In this document: positions 27,701 through 39,700 of the stretch, one piece after another | Layout of the letters: each line of letters begins with the position of its first letter | Position numbering within the stretch: position 1 is the stretch's first letter | DNA from: Prosthecobacter sp. | GTDB lineage: Bacteria; Verrucomicrobiota; Verrucomicrobiia; Verrucomicrobiales; Verrucomicrobiaceae | Direction: 5' to 3' | NCBI RefSeq assembly: GCF_034366625.1 | Contig: NZ_JAXMIH010000006.1 | Location: 558,001-622,000 of the forward strand | DNA length: 64,000 bases | Notes under the pieces: model-generated | Databases searched by the model: none | Seen by the model: only the letters and a program-made list of their open reading frames with translations | Told to the model about the DNA's origin: nothing | Position numbers and translations under genes: made by a program

Positions 27701-30700
27701 GACGTTGGCGCGGAGCACGGAGTTGCCTCCCACCAAGGAAAGGTTGCCGAGGGTAACGGTTCCGACTGTGTTGCTGCGGCTGATGTATTCAAAGGCACCA
27801 CCATCAAGCTGGATGGCCACCGTGCTGGCGATACGGTTACTCATGCCCTGGATGCCGGAATCATCCCAGCGCAGGAGGGAGTTGCGGATGCTGATGGTGT
27901 CGCCAGCGCCCATGCCGGAGAGGCGGCCCTGGTCCACGAGAGCGGTGATGCTGCCCTGAAGGGTGAGATTGCCGGTGAACTGGTTGTTGTCACGCATCGT
28001 GAACTGTGTGCCGCCCGTCTTGACGAAATTCAGGTCGCCATTGATCTGGCCGGTCCAGTCACGAGCCGTGTTGACGTTGGTGATGAAGGTGGCGTTGGAA
28101 CCAGAGTTTTGGATGATGCCGCCGCTGCCCACGGTGCCGTTACGACTGAGCAGGTCGCCGAACACCTGGGAATTGCCATTCAGTTCAAGCACGCCGCCAG
28201 CGGTGATGACGAGAGCGTCGTTGTTGGCGGTGGTGGTGGTGGCATTGGCCAGCGGGGCGGTGGCAAAGCGGTAGAGGAGCGGATTGGTGTCCGGGGCGGC
28301 GGTGGCGATCTCCACGGTGCCCAGGTTGATCTGGGTCAGACCGGTGTAGTTGTTGCCCGTGGTGGAATTGAGCAACAGCTTGCCGTTGCCGGTCTTGGTG
28401 AGACCACCCGTGGTGGGAGCCACACGACCACCGAGTGCCACATCCAAGGTGAGGACAGTGCCGCTTCCGTAAGTGTGGAAGTTCCAGTTGGTGCCCACCG
28501 CAGTCGTAGTCAGCGTACCCGCGCCCGTGATGGAACTGCTGGTCTTGGCCAACACACCGCCGCTCTCAATCTGAAGGTTGCGGTTGGTGTTGACGGTGAA
28601 CGGACCGGCGTTCTCGAACGTGAGCGAGTTGATGCTGTTTGAGGTGATGCCCGTGGCGGCGGCACCGGAGTTCAAGGCTCCAGTAAGACGGATGTTGTCG
28701 TCCGCGCCAAAGGCGGTCGCCATTTCAGTGCTTGGGTTCAATGGACGCAGACCATTTGTAGTGTCATAGGTAAGGAACTGCGTCGTGGCCGTCGTTCCGT
28801 CGCTAGTCGCTGACGTGTCGCCGATGGCCCATGGGTAGATGCGCATTTCAATGCCGCTAGTGTCCGTCTGTCCGACAATGCCGACAAAGTTGGTCGGCGC
28901 AGTGGTGGTCGCCAGAATGATGTTTGTGTTCGTCGCCCCGACGCCCTGTCCGAGCGCATCACCACGAACGAAGGCGGTGGCGTTGTTCGCGCGGGAGAAG
29001 GTGCCGGTGCCGGTGGTGGTGATACGGAGGTTGGCACCGTTGTTGTCCAACGTGATGAGGTTATGGGCCAGGTTGATGGCAATCTGCAGGTCAGTGCCCG
29101 ACGTCTCATTCACCGCCGTGCTGCCGTGGCCCAGCAACTCCAGATGGCCGCCGTTCAAGGTGACGGGCCGGGTGCCGAGACGCACGCTGCTGGCTGCCCC
29201 CGAGATGTTGTCCAGCGTCAGGCGTGTGTTTGGCACGATGCCGGTGTAGGTGCCGTTGTTCAGCGTGATCGTGCCGGCATTGCCGAGTGTGCCGGCACCG
29301 CTGGCGACAATCGCGCCGAGGTTGATGGTGGTGGCGCTGTAGGTGTTGGCCGCCGTGAGGGTGAGGACGTTGTTGCCGACCTTGGTGAGGGTGAACGCGC
29401 CGCTGACGGCACCACCGAGGGTGATGTCACCCGCCGTGGCCACGCCCGAGGTGGCGTTCACGCGGTTGGAACCGATACTGGTGGCCGCACTCATCGCCAC
29501 CGTGCCGGACCAAGTGGCCGCCGTGTTGGAGGAGTTGATCAAAGCACCGAGGGAACTGACCGTGCCGACGCCGGAGACCGTGCCGGAGCCGCCGTAGCCC
29601 GCACCCGCGATGGTCAGCCCCTCGCCGGTGATGGTCAGGCCGTTTAGATCAAGCACTGCGCCGCTGACGATGGTCGCGCCGAAGGTGCCCAAGGCATTGA
29701 CGTGACCAAGCTGCAAGGTGCCGAGGTTGACGGTGGTGGTGCCCACGTAGGTGTTGTCGCCGCTGAGAAGGAGGGTGTTGTTGCCCGTTTTGGTAAAACC
29801 TGCGGTGCCTGATACGATGCCGCTCAAGGTCATGTTGCCCCGGCCACCGATGGAGGAGTTGCTACCCATGGTGATGTTGCCGCTGAGGGTCGCGGCGGTG
29901 GCGCTGCTGTTCCAGATGGCACCCTTGAAGTTGCCCGCCAAGGCCGCCGTGCCCGTGCCGTTGATGGTCAGCGCATTGCTGATGCTGAAGCCGTTGATGT
30001 CCAACATGCCGTTGGTCGCACCCACGAGGTTGGTGATGGCCCCCGAAGCGGTGGCGCTTTGCGAGATGGTGATCTGCGTCGCGCTGTCCACGCTGACGAT
30101 GTAGGCACCCGCCGGGATGCCCGTGCCGGTCACGGCCATGCCCTGCTGCATGGAGGCCGTGGAAGAGATGCCCGTGATGACAGCGGAGCCGGAGGTGGTC
30201 GTGGCGGCGGCCTGGGCTGCCAGCGTCGTTCCCGAAACGGTCACCACTCCCGAAGGTAGCGCACCCACATGATTCAGCATCACCGTGCCGTCCTGGATGG
30301 CGAGGTCGCCGGTGAAGGTGCCCGCCGTAGCGTTGTCGGCTCCGAGCATGAGGGTGCCCTGGCCGGTCTTGATGAGCGCCCCGCTAGTGCCGGTGCCCGT
30401 GACGAGCCCGGTGCCGCTCTGGGTGATGGGGCCAATGAGATTGAGCGTCCCCGCAGCGGCCGTGGTGCCGATGTTGGTGGTGGCCAGGATCACGCCAGTG
30501 CCGATGGAGGTCTCGCCACCCACGCCGAAGAAGCCGGTGCCGAAGCTGCCGGTGGCACCGTTGGTGACGTTGAGGATGGAGCTGTTGCCCAGCACCATCG
30601 CGAAGTTGCCTGCGCCCTGGGTGCCAGAAGTGTCGATCCTGTTCGCAACCTGAGGATCCACCACCACGCCGAACTGCGTGCCGAAGGTGTCAATGGTGGC

Positions 30701-33700
30701 GCTGCCGCTGGGCAGGTAGTAGGCGGTGTTGATGATGGCCGCGCCGTTGTAGCCGTTCGCCGACGTCGGAGCCGCCGTGGTGTAGTTCAGGTTGGAGGCG
30801 GCGATGGACTGGTAGGCACCGCCCGTGTCCGCGCCCGAATAGAGCAGGCGGAAGCCGCCGCCACCGCTACCGTTGGTCGGCTTGTAAACAATGGAGTGGA
30901 AGCCTGCCGTCAACGTCGTGGTGATGGCGGCGGAGTCCGTGAACGCGTGACCGAAGGCATCGCTGGCGATGGCCACACCGTCAATGTAGAGCGTCATGCC
31001 GTCATCCGTGCCGGAGCGGAAGGTGTAATCACCCGCATTGGTGATGTTGATGAAGCCGGAGAATGCCGCCGCTCCGTTGGCGAATGTTGCTGCCGTGGCC
31101 GAAGGGCGGTTCGCAAAGGAACCATCGGCAAGCTGGCTCACCACGAAGTTGGAGGCCGAGAAGCCGATTCCAGCCACCTGGCTGCTGACAGCGGCGGTGG
31201 GCGCGCTGGCCAAGGATGCGAAGGCTCCATTCAGGCCGCCGCTGCTGTAGCCGAAGCTGGTCATGTTCGCGCCGCTGAGCACGGCGCTGTTGATCTGGAG
31301 CGGGTAGGCCCCACTGAGGGTGATGGGGGCACCGCTGTTGAGCGTGGTGGTGGTACCGATCTGGATCTGGTCGGTGAAGAGCAGGGTGCCCTGACCGACG
31401 TTGATGGGCTTGTCGCCAGTGTAACCGAAGATGATGACTGTGGTGCCTGCCGCCGGGTTGATCATCGGAATCGAGCCGCCAAAGATGTCACCGCTCACAT
31501 TCACGAGGCGCAGTTGATAACCGTTGGCGCTGGAGACGTTGAGGATCTGGCCGCCGTCGAGTGTGATGTCGTTGAGCACAATGGTGTTGCCCGTGTTGGC
31601 CCCGTTGTTGCCGATGTGCAGATTCGCGGTCGTGAGCGATCCGCCCACCACGACGTTGTTCGCGTAGGTGATGAGACCGTTGCTGGCTGTGCCGTTGTTG
31701 GTGAGCGCAAGCACGCCGCCGTCGCCGATGGTGGCGTTGGTTCCGGCGAAGACCGGCGCGGTGTTGCTGTCGTTGAGGCCGGCCAGTGCCAGCGTGCCGG
31801 CGTTGACGGTGACGCCACCACCGAAAGTGTTGTTGTTGCCGAGAATGAGGGTGCCCAGACCTTCCTTGGAGATGCCGAAGGTGCTTGCACCGTCATCGAG
31901 CAGCATGTTGAGCGTCAGCACCGCCTGCGGAGCCTCCACGGTCACCGTGGTATTGCCGAGCAACGTGGTCGTCGTGTTGTTGCCGTGCAGAGCAAGACTG
32001 TTGAGGCCCTTGTAGGTGAGCTGCGTCCCGGCGAGGGTCACGGCATTGCTCAAGGTGAACGCACCTGCGGAGGTGAGGTAGGTCCCAGCCGCACCGATGG
32101 TCAATGCCCCCGTGCCGACGGGGCCGCTGGCAAAGACACTGACCACGCCGGTGATGCCGTCGCGGGTGGTGACGTTCGTGCTCGCACCGACGGCGAGGCC
32201 GCCCGCCTGCACATCCACTCCGCCACCGAAGAGGCTCGCGCCGGAGAGCTGGAGCAGGCCGTTGCCGGACTTGATGACGCCGGTGGTGGCGAGGTTCGTG
32301 GTGCTGCTGATCGGGGCGCTGATGAGCAGCGTCGGGGTGACATTCGCGACCGTGGTGTTGCCGTTGATGGTCACGGGATTGACGGTGAACGTGCGGGTGG
32401 CCCCGTTGAGATCCAAGGCGATGCCGCCGGTGCCTGCGCCAGAGATGGTGGAAACGGTTCCCGTGTTGCTGGAACTGGCCGTGATGTCGCCGTTCAGCTT
32501 CAGGATGCCGACACCCGTGATGACCGCCGGGGGGTTGGCCACAGTGCCGCCGCCATTATTGTCAAAAATCAGGCCGGCGAGTGTCTGGTTCTGGCCGTTC
32601 AGGTTCAAGGTGGCGAAGTTGCCGCGGATCACCGGAGTGATGTCGAAGTCAATCTGGTTCGCCTGGAGCAGACGGACAGTGCCACCGTTGATGATGAGGG
32701 AGTCAGCCAGCGTGGCCGCTTCAGGAATCGCAGAGAAGCCAAGCGTTCCGTTCGCACCGGTCACGTTCAGGTCGAGGAAGCCGTTGTTGGCACCGTTCGT
32801 GGTGTTGACGACCGTGCCGCCGGAGTAGGTGTTCCCGCCGTTCGTGATCTGGAGCGCACCGGTGTTGTAGCCAGTGAAGGTCAGGCGCACGAGTTCCGTG
32901 CTGTTGTCCACCACGCGGGCGTTGAGCACAACCGGGTTGGCAGTCGCCGCCGTCACCACGAAGTTGAGGTCCACAAGGGCCGAATCCACGGCACCACCGG
33001 CGGTCAGACGACCGTTGTCCACCACCGCACCAATGTTGGAATTGAAGTTGGCAGTCTTGATGATGATGCCTGCGGTGAGGTTCATCACATCGGTCACGGT
33101 GTTCGAGCCGTTTCCGAAGGTGATGGTCTGGGTCGCACCCGGATTGAGGTTGAGGGCGTTGATGTTCAGTCCGCCAGTCGGCAGAGTGATTGCTGCGGTG
33201 GCCACCTTGTAGTTTCCGGTCGCATTGCTGGCCGTGGGAAGCACGGTGCCGTCGTAGCCCTGGTAACCGGCGCTGCCGAGCGGCGCGAGTCCACCGGCCG
33301 CGTTTCCCGCCGTCGGCTCCACATAGCTCACGAGTTCCCCGCCACCGGAGTTGATCCACGGGATGATGCCGTTAATCAGGAGGCTGCTGCCGTTCGCGAC
33401 CACGATGCGAGTGTTGCTGCCCATCTGGCCCGCCGGGGTGTTGAGCAGCAGCATTGAACCGTCCAGGTGGGTCATGTTCCCCAACTCCATGACGGTGGAA
33501 CGAACCGTGCCCGCCCCAAGCCCCACCTGGAGGTTGCCACCGCCTTGGGCGATGGTGATGTCGCCGAAGGTTTCCGTGGTGTTCGTCAGGTCGCGGCCCG
33601 TGAGGATCAGGGCGCCAAAGCCGCGCAGCGCGATGGTTGCAGCATCATTGACGCGATTCGTGTGAGTCGTGGTTCCGTTGTCGTTGAGGGTGAGCGTGGC

Positions 33701-36700
33701 ACCGCTGATGTTGATGCTGGTGGTGCCAGAGAGACGGGCTTCGTCAATCAGGGTCAACGTGCCGCCGGTGAGGAGCGTGGCGCCGGTGTAGGTGTTGTCG
33801 CTGTAGAAGGTGGCGCTGTTGGCAGCCGCCTTGTTGAAGTAGAGCCCCGCGCCCTGGATGCTGCCGCCCCAGGCGGCCGTGCTGCCGGAGTTGTTCGATG
33901 AGACAAGCGTGCCCGTGCCCGTGATGATGCCGCCGGAGCCGGCGAAGGCGAAGCGGTTCGGCGAGCTGATTTCACCGACCATCTGGGCGTTGGCGCCGAG
34001 GTTCAGCGTGCCAGCGGGGCCGACCGCGAGGTTCTGGCCAGCCGTGCCGCCCTGCGCGCCCTGCCAGAGGGTGTTCGTGCCACCCGCGAGTGTCACAGAG
34101 CCATCGAGGACGGAGAAGAAGTTGTTGCCGGCGTTGAAGTATTGCTTGGTGTTGAACGTGAGGCTGCCGCCGAGGCTCTTGGTGACGTCCTGGGTGTTGA
34201 AGAACGCGGCGTTCACAGCGAGCGTGGCTCCCGTATCCACCGAGATCGCACCCGCGACGCTGGTGAAAACGATGGCTGCGGCGCTGGCTGCGGCGGGCTG
34301 CGGGGCCGTGCCGAAGAAGATGGCCGGTGCGGAGTCGGTGGCCACGAGCGAGGCACTGCCGATGGTCTGGCCCGTGCCGGTGGCGAGGATCATGCCGGTG
34401 TTGATGGCAAGCTGGGTGCCGCCGGAGGTGGCGAAGGTCACGTCCGTGTTGTTGCCTTCGATCCTGAGGGCGTTGGTCGTGCGCAGGTTCAGGCCAGGGT
34501 TGCTCAGCGCCACGGTGTCGCCGGTGATGTTGAGGACATTGCGGCCACCGGTCACGGTGGCTGCGTCCTGGGCATTCATGCCGAACGCGGTGCCACCATT
34601 CACATTGGTGAACCCCAAGTCGGTGCCAGTGCCGGTGCCATCAATGGCGGTGTAAGTCGAGTAGGCCCTGAGGTTTCCGGCAGCCCCCGCTCCAGTGTAG
34701 GTGGCGAAGTTGGTGCCTGCGGCGTCCTTTACGATGGTGCGCAGGATGATGCCATCGCCCGCAACCGTATTGGCATTGACGGGGCTGGTGCTGACAAACG
34801 TGGCAGGCATCGTCGCCACCACCGGCGTGGTGGTGAAGATGACGCGATTGGTCGTGGCGTTGAAGGTCTGGGCACTCTCAAAGAGCAGGTGACCGCCCGT
34901 GCTGGGCACGGCGAGCGAGGCAAAGGTCAGCGTGGCATTGGATCCGCCAGCGTTGGTCAGGGTCAGCTTGTTGCCACCCGGGCCGGCGGTGAGGGCACCG
35001 AAGGTCTCAGCGGAAACCGCGCCGCCGTTGGCGGTGTAGGCGAAGTTGCCGGCGTTGAGGGTCAGGGTGCGCGCGGTGCCGCCGATGCGGGTGAGCGGGC
35101 CACCGGTGGTGTCGTCAATGTTCAGCAAGCCGTTGTTCTGCACGATGATGTTGCCCGTGGCCCCGGTGAGCTGGCCTGCGCCGCTGATGTTGAACGTGCC
35201 TTGGGAGACTGTCCAACTGTTGGTGGTGTTGGCGGTGCCGGTAAGATTCAGGGTGCCCGTGCCGAACTTCGTATTCGCAGACTGGTTGGAATTGTGACCG
35301 GCAAGATTGATGATGCCCGAGCCCACGGCGATGAATTGCGGACTATTGGCTAGGGTATTGAAGGAGCTAGAACCAATGTTCAGCGTAGCTCCGCTGGCCG
35401 CACCATAGAGTTGAGTGGATGCACCCGAGTTCGTGAGGGCCCCGTTCACGGTGTTGTTGCCGCTAGCGGAGAAAATGCCTCCGGTGCCATTGATGCCGTT
35501 CAGGGAGTTTCCGGCTACAGTCTGCTGAATGGCGTTCGTCAGGGTAATACCACCCGTCAGCCAAAGTGCGGCACCACCAGCTCCACCGGGAGCCACGATG
35601 ATCTGACCGCTGCCGAGGGCGTCGGCATTGTCAATCTGGACGACACCGCCGAGGATGCGGGTGATGCCCGAGCGACCGCTGTTGTTGGCCGTGATGACCA
35701 GGGTGCCCAGGTCATTCTTCGCCAGTTCATTGCCCGCCGCGCTGAAGGTGAAGGCGGTGTCGAGGGTGGCGGTGGTGCCTGCCGACACATCAATGCCCAC
35801 GGCAGCAGCGTTGAGCATGATGGTGCGGCCCGTGAGCGTGTAGGCTGTGCCGCCATCGAAGCGCAGGCCATTGGTGGTGGAGTTCTGGCTGAGACGGATG
35901 ACGTTGGACGTGTCGCCAAAGGCCCCGTTGCTCGTGCCGGAGAGGATGCCCGCCGTCACGTCGATGATGGCGCTGGTGCCGCCGAAAGTGTTGGTGGCAT
36001 TGCTCAATTTCAAGGTGCCGTTGCCGGTCTTGGTAAGGACCACATTCGAAGCACCGGTGGCTCCGCCGGTGATCTGCCCGCTCAGCTCCATGCTGTCCAC
36101 CACGTTGGAGTTCTTCGCACCCCCAGCGACGTTGAAAGTTGGGCCTGCACCCGTGAGGGTTGAAAGGGCCACGGCATCCGACACCACGAGTCCATAGCCG
36201 TTGTTGGCCGTCAGCAGGATGCCGTTGGCGACCGAGGAGAAGCTGGTCGGGGTGATGATCTTGTTGACCGCCTGGTTGAAGAGCACGGTCTGGCCGGAGC
36301 GGCCGATGGTCAGGTTCGGCGGGGAGGCGGACATGGTGATGGCACCAAGGTTGATGGCCTCGTTCTGCACATCGCCATCGCCGTCGTGCATGATGCTGAG
36401 GGTGCCGCCGTCGTTCATCGTCACCGGCAGGGTGCCGGTCGCGCCGGTGAGATTGATGACGAGGTTGCCGAGGCCGGTCTTGGTCACGCTGGTGATGGAG
36501 CCGATGTTGGTGATCGCCCCTTGGAGCGCGGCAGTGACGAAGGGATTGTCCACGTTGATCGTCAGCGCACCGTTGGGCGTGGTGATGGGGCCGTTCAGCG
36601 TGATGATGCGGGTGGTGCCCGTGGTGGTGTTGCGGAAGGTGGGGTCGCCCTGGAAGACCACGTCGTTCACGATGGTCCGGGCGGCGTCGTTGGTCAGGAG

Positions 36701-39700
36701 GGCATTGCCCGCAGCGAGGGTCAGGGTGCCCGTGCCAACGGGGCCATTCAAGAAGGCGGTGGCGTTAGCACCAAGACCAGCGGCAACACGCGTGGTGATG
36801 TTCGTATCCGCCGCCAATAGAATGCCGCCCGCTGTGCCTGTGGTGGTCACGCCACCCGTGAAGGTGTTCGCCCCGCCGAACTGAAGGACGCCATTGCCGC
36901 TCTTGGTGATGGTGGCGGTGCCGGTGATGACGGAGGCGATGGCGAGGGTGGGCTGGTTGATCGTGTAAACCTGGGATCCGATCTGGATGGGGGCCACGCT
37001 GATGGTCTTGGTGCCGGAGCCGAGCGCCAGGGTGCCGCCGGTGATGGTGGCAGTGGTGGCGGCGTTGCTGCTGGTCGCGGTGATGGGGCTGCTGCTGGAC
37101 AGGGTAAAGGTGCCGCCGGTGCCGATGGTGACCGTGGGCGCGGCTTCACCACCGTTGTTGTTGAGAGTGATGCTGTTGAGGGTCTGATTCACCGATGCCG
37201 AACCCGTGAGCGCGGCACGCCCGTTCAAGGTCAGATCCGTCGTGGCTCCGATGGCGTTGCTGACGGTCAGGTTCGCTGTCGTCCCGGTTCCCGTGACGCC
37301 GCCGTTGATGGTGAATCCGCCCAGCGCGGGAACGACGACATCCCCGGGCGTGGTGGGGCTGATGTTCAACGTGCCGCGGTTGAGCACCGTGCCGCCGGTG
37401 AAGGTGTTGGCGGCGGTGAGGGTGAGGGCGCCGACACCATCCTTGACGAGGCGGACGGCATTGCCAAAGCCGTTGTTGGCGATGACGGAGTTGATGGTGA
37501 TGGTGCTCTGGGCGTTGTAGGTGATGAGTTCGCGGGTGCCGCTGGTTTCCGTGCCGCCGGCGGTGAGCACGCCGCGCAGAGCGGTGGTGCCGAGGGCGGT
37601 GGTGGTGTTGTTGTCACTGCGCAGCAGGCCGCCGAGTTCGAGGTTCAGGATGTCATTGGCCTCGGCAAAGGAGATGTCATTGGTGAAAGCACCGGCGATG
37701 CGCAGCATGGCAGTGGTGGTGGTGTCCGCAGTGCTGTTCGCCAAGCCGAGCATGCTGTTCGTGACGGCGGTGGCGGGAATCTGGGTGATGAGGCCGGTGC
37801 CGAAGCCCGCGTCATACCCCGTGTAACCACCCTGGCCGACGATGCCGATGCCGTTGCCCGCGTTGTAGGCGGCGTAGTCGGTGCTGTTGGCAATGGCCCA
37901 GGCGCCGAGCGCACCACCGAGCACGGTGGTGAGCGGAGTGGTGAAGACGATGCGGGCGTTGTTGCCCTGCTGGCCAAGGTTGGTGCCGGTGAAGTTGAGG
38001 GTGCTGTTGCTGGTCCGGGTCAGGCTGGCGAAGGTGAGGTCCACGGTGGTAAATGTCCCAGCTGAAGCAGTGGCCGTGACTGTATTTGCCCCTTGGGCAA
38101 TGGTCAGTGCACCGAGAGTCTCAGCAGCCGTTGAACTCACACGGCTGGTGTAAATGATCGAACCGCCGCGCAGGGTGATGGGGGCGGTGTCGCCGATGCG
38201 GTTGTTGTTCTGCGTCTGAAGACTGGTGTTGTTGCTCAGGGTCAGCGTGGCATAGTTGATGTCGATGCTGGAAGTGTTGAGGATCGTGGCGTCGTTTTCC
38301 AAGGTGGTCGTGCCGCCAAGCAGCATCGTGGCTCCGGTGTACGGGTTCGCCGACTCCAAGGCAACCGTGCTGCCGCCGATGCGGCCATAGTTCACACTGT
38401 TGGTGATCTGCCCCGCGAAGGTGCCGCCGCCGTTGGTTACCAGGGTGGCGGTGCCGGTGCTGGTGGTGACCGTGCCGGCGGTGTTAGGGAGTACGCCTCC
38501 CAAAAGACTGCCCACATACTGCGTGTTGCCATTGAGGTCGAGAGTGGCGCCCACGTCCACGCTGAGTGCTCCCACGGTACCCGCACCCGCCGCAAAGAGG
38601 GTGTTCAGCCCCCCGTTGAGTTGCAACGTGCCGCCGGAGACGTTCGTGGTGGTGTTGTGGAAGGTCTGGGTGTTCAGATCCATCTGGCCGGCCCCTGTCT
38701 TGTGGATGGTGTTTGTGAAAGAGGCGTTCACATCCAGCGTGGTGCCGGAGTCCACCTGGATGAAGCCCTGGGCAGACTGCACGATCTGGGCGGCGGTGAG
38801 AGTGTTGTTGCCCCCGGTGTTGAGGATGTTCGAGGAAGTCAGCGTGAGCGTCCGGCCCGCCGTGCCCACAGTGAGGCCAGTGCCGTTGATCTTGACGGCG
38901 TTGAGGGTGCGGCTGGCGAGGAGCGCGGCGTTGGCGGTGACATTCAGCGTATCGGTCGCCAGTGCGGTGTTGAGGTTGTTCGAGACGTTGTAGCCAGTGA
39001 AGGCCTGGAGGCCATTGGCGTTGGCCGAAACGCCGTCATGGTTGTAGCTCACGAAGTCCCCGGCAATCATCACACGGGGCACGATGCCACTGGTGGCAGG
39101 GACGATCCCGAGACCGGTGGACGTGGTGAAGAAAATCTTGTTGCTGCCGCCCAGGCTGGTGACTCCCGAGACATCCAACTGCGCGGAACTGCCGGTGAAG
39201 GTGACACCCGAGAAAGTAAGGCTGTTGCTGCCCACGCCAGTCATGTTGATGCTGCTGGCTCCCGTAACGGTGAGCGCACCCGCAGCCTCCGTGGTGGTGT
39301 TGCCGATGAAGTCCAGCACGCCGCCAGACATGGCGATCGCACCCGTGTTGGAAAGGCGATTGTCGTTGTTTGTAACGCTGTTGTCGAGCCGCAGGGTGCC
39401 CTCCGCGTTGATGGCGACAGTGCCTGCCGTCCAAACCCCATTCGCTCCGCCCAAGACGAGGGTGCCCCGGTTGGCAGTGAGCGCACCGGTGGCGGTGTTG
39501 GCCCCGGTCGAGGTGAAGGTGCCGGTGCCAGAGTAAGCGAGGCCGTTGGCCCCCGTGCCTGCGGCGTAGATGCCGTTGAGCGTGGTGTTGCCAGTGCCGA
39601 ACACGGTCAGTGTGGAGGCGGCGGTGTTCGAGATGTTGCCAGTGATGGTGAGCGAGCCGCCGGAAATGTTGTTGATCAATGAGCGGCTAGCCGCCAGTGA

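Larger units (their letters stand above)
24000..39100 (-). repeat. Recurrent ~300-residue superunits within giant protein 1
   Basis: A long composite unit recurs between PATR units. It has a GGxLxY strand, ETLGxLTI, a TLxFTxxxLG segment, N-R-I-x-F-T, then a GGWA...DFAxY segment, an INSLxxxN segment and a closing TLTIxSGGIL. The DFAxY-type landmark appears near + coordinates 24050, 25600, 27500, 28800, 33340, 34715, 37890 and 39060. Copies are strongly diverged and some are incomplete. Confidence 0.65.

Noticed and set aside
26756..28642. 628-codon plus-strand frame opposite giant gene 1
   Set aside because: Same explanation. No recognisable protein features, and the opposing strand carries continuous repeat units.
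30269..33457. 1062-codon open frame on the plus strand opposite giant gene 1
   Set aside because: Shadow frame. The minus-strand frame encodes recognisable PATR and PA14 sequence, while this translation is low-complexity (Gly/Ala/Val/Arg), has no domain, and arises from the repetitive GC-rich codons of the giant gene.
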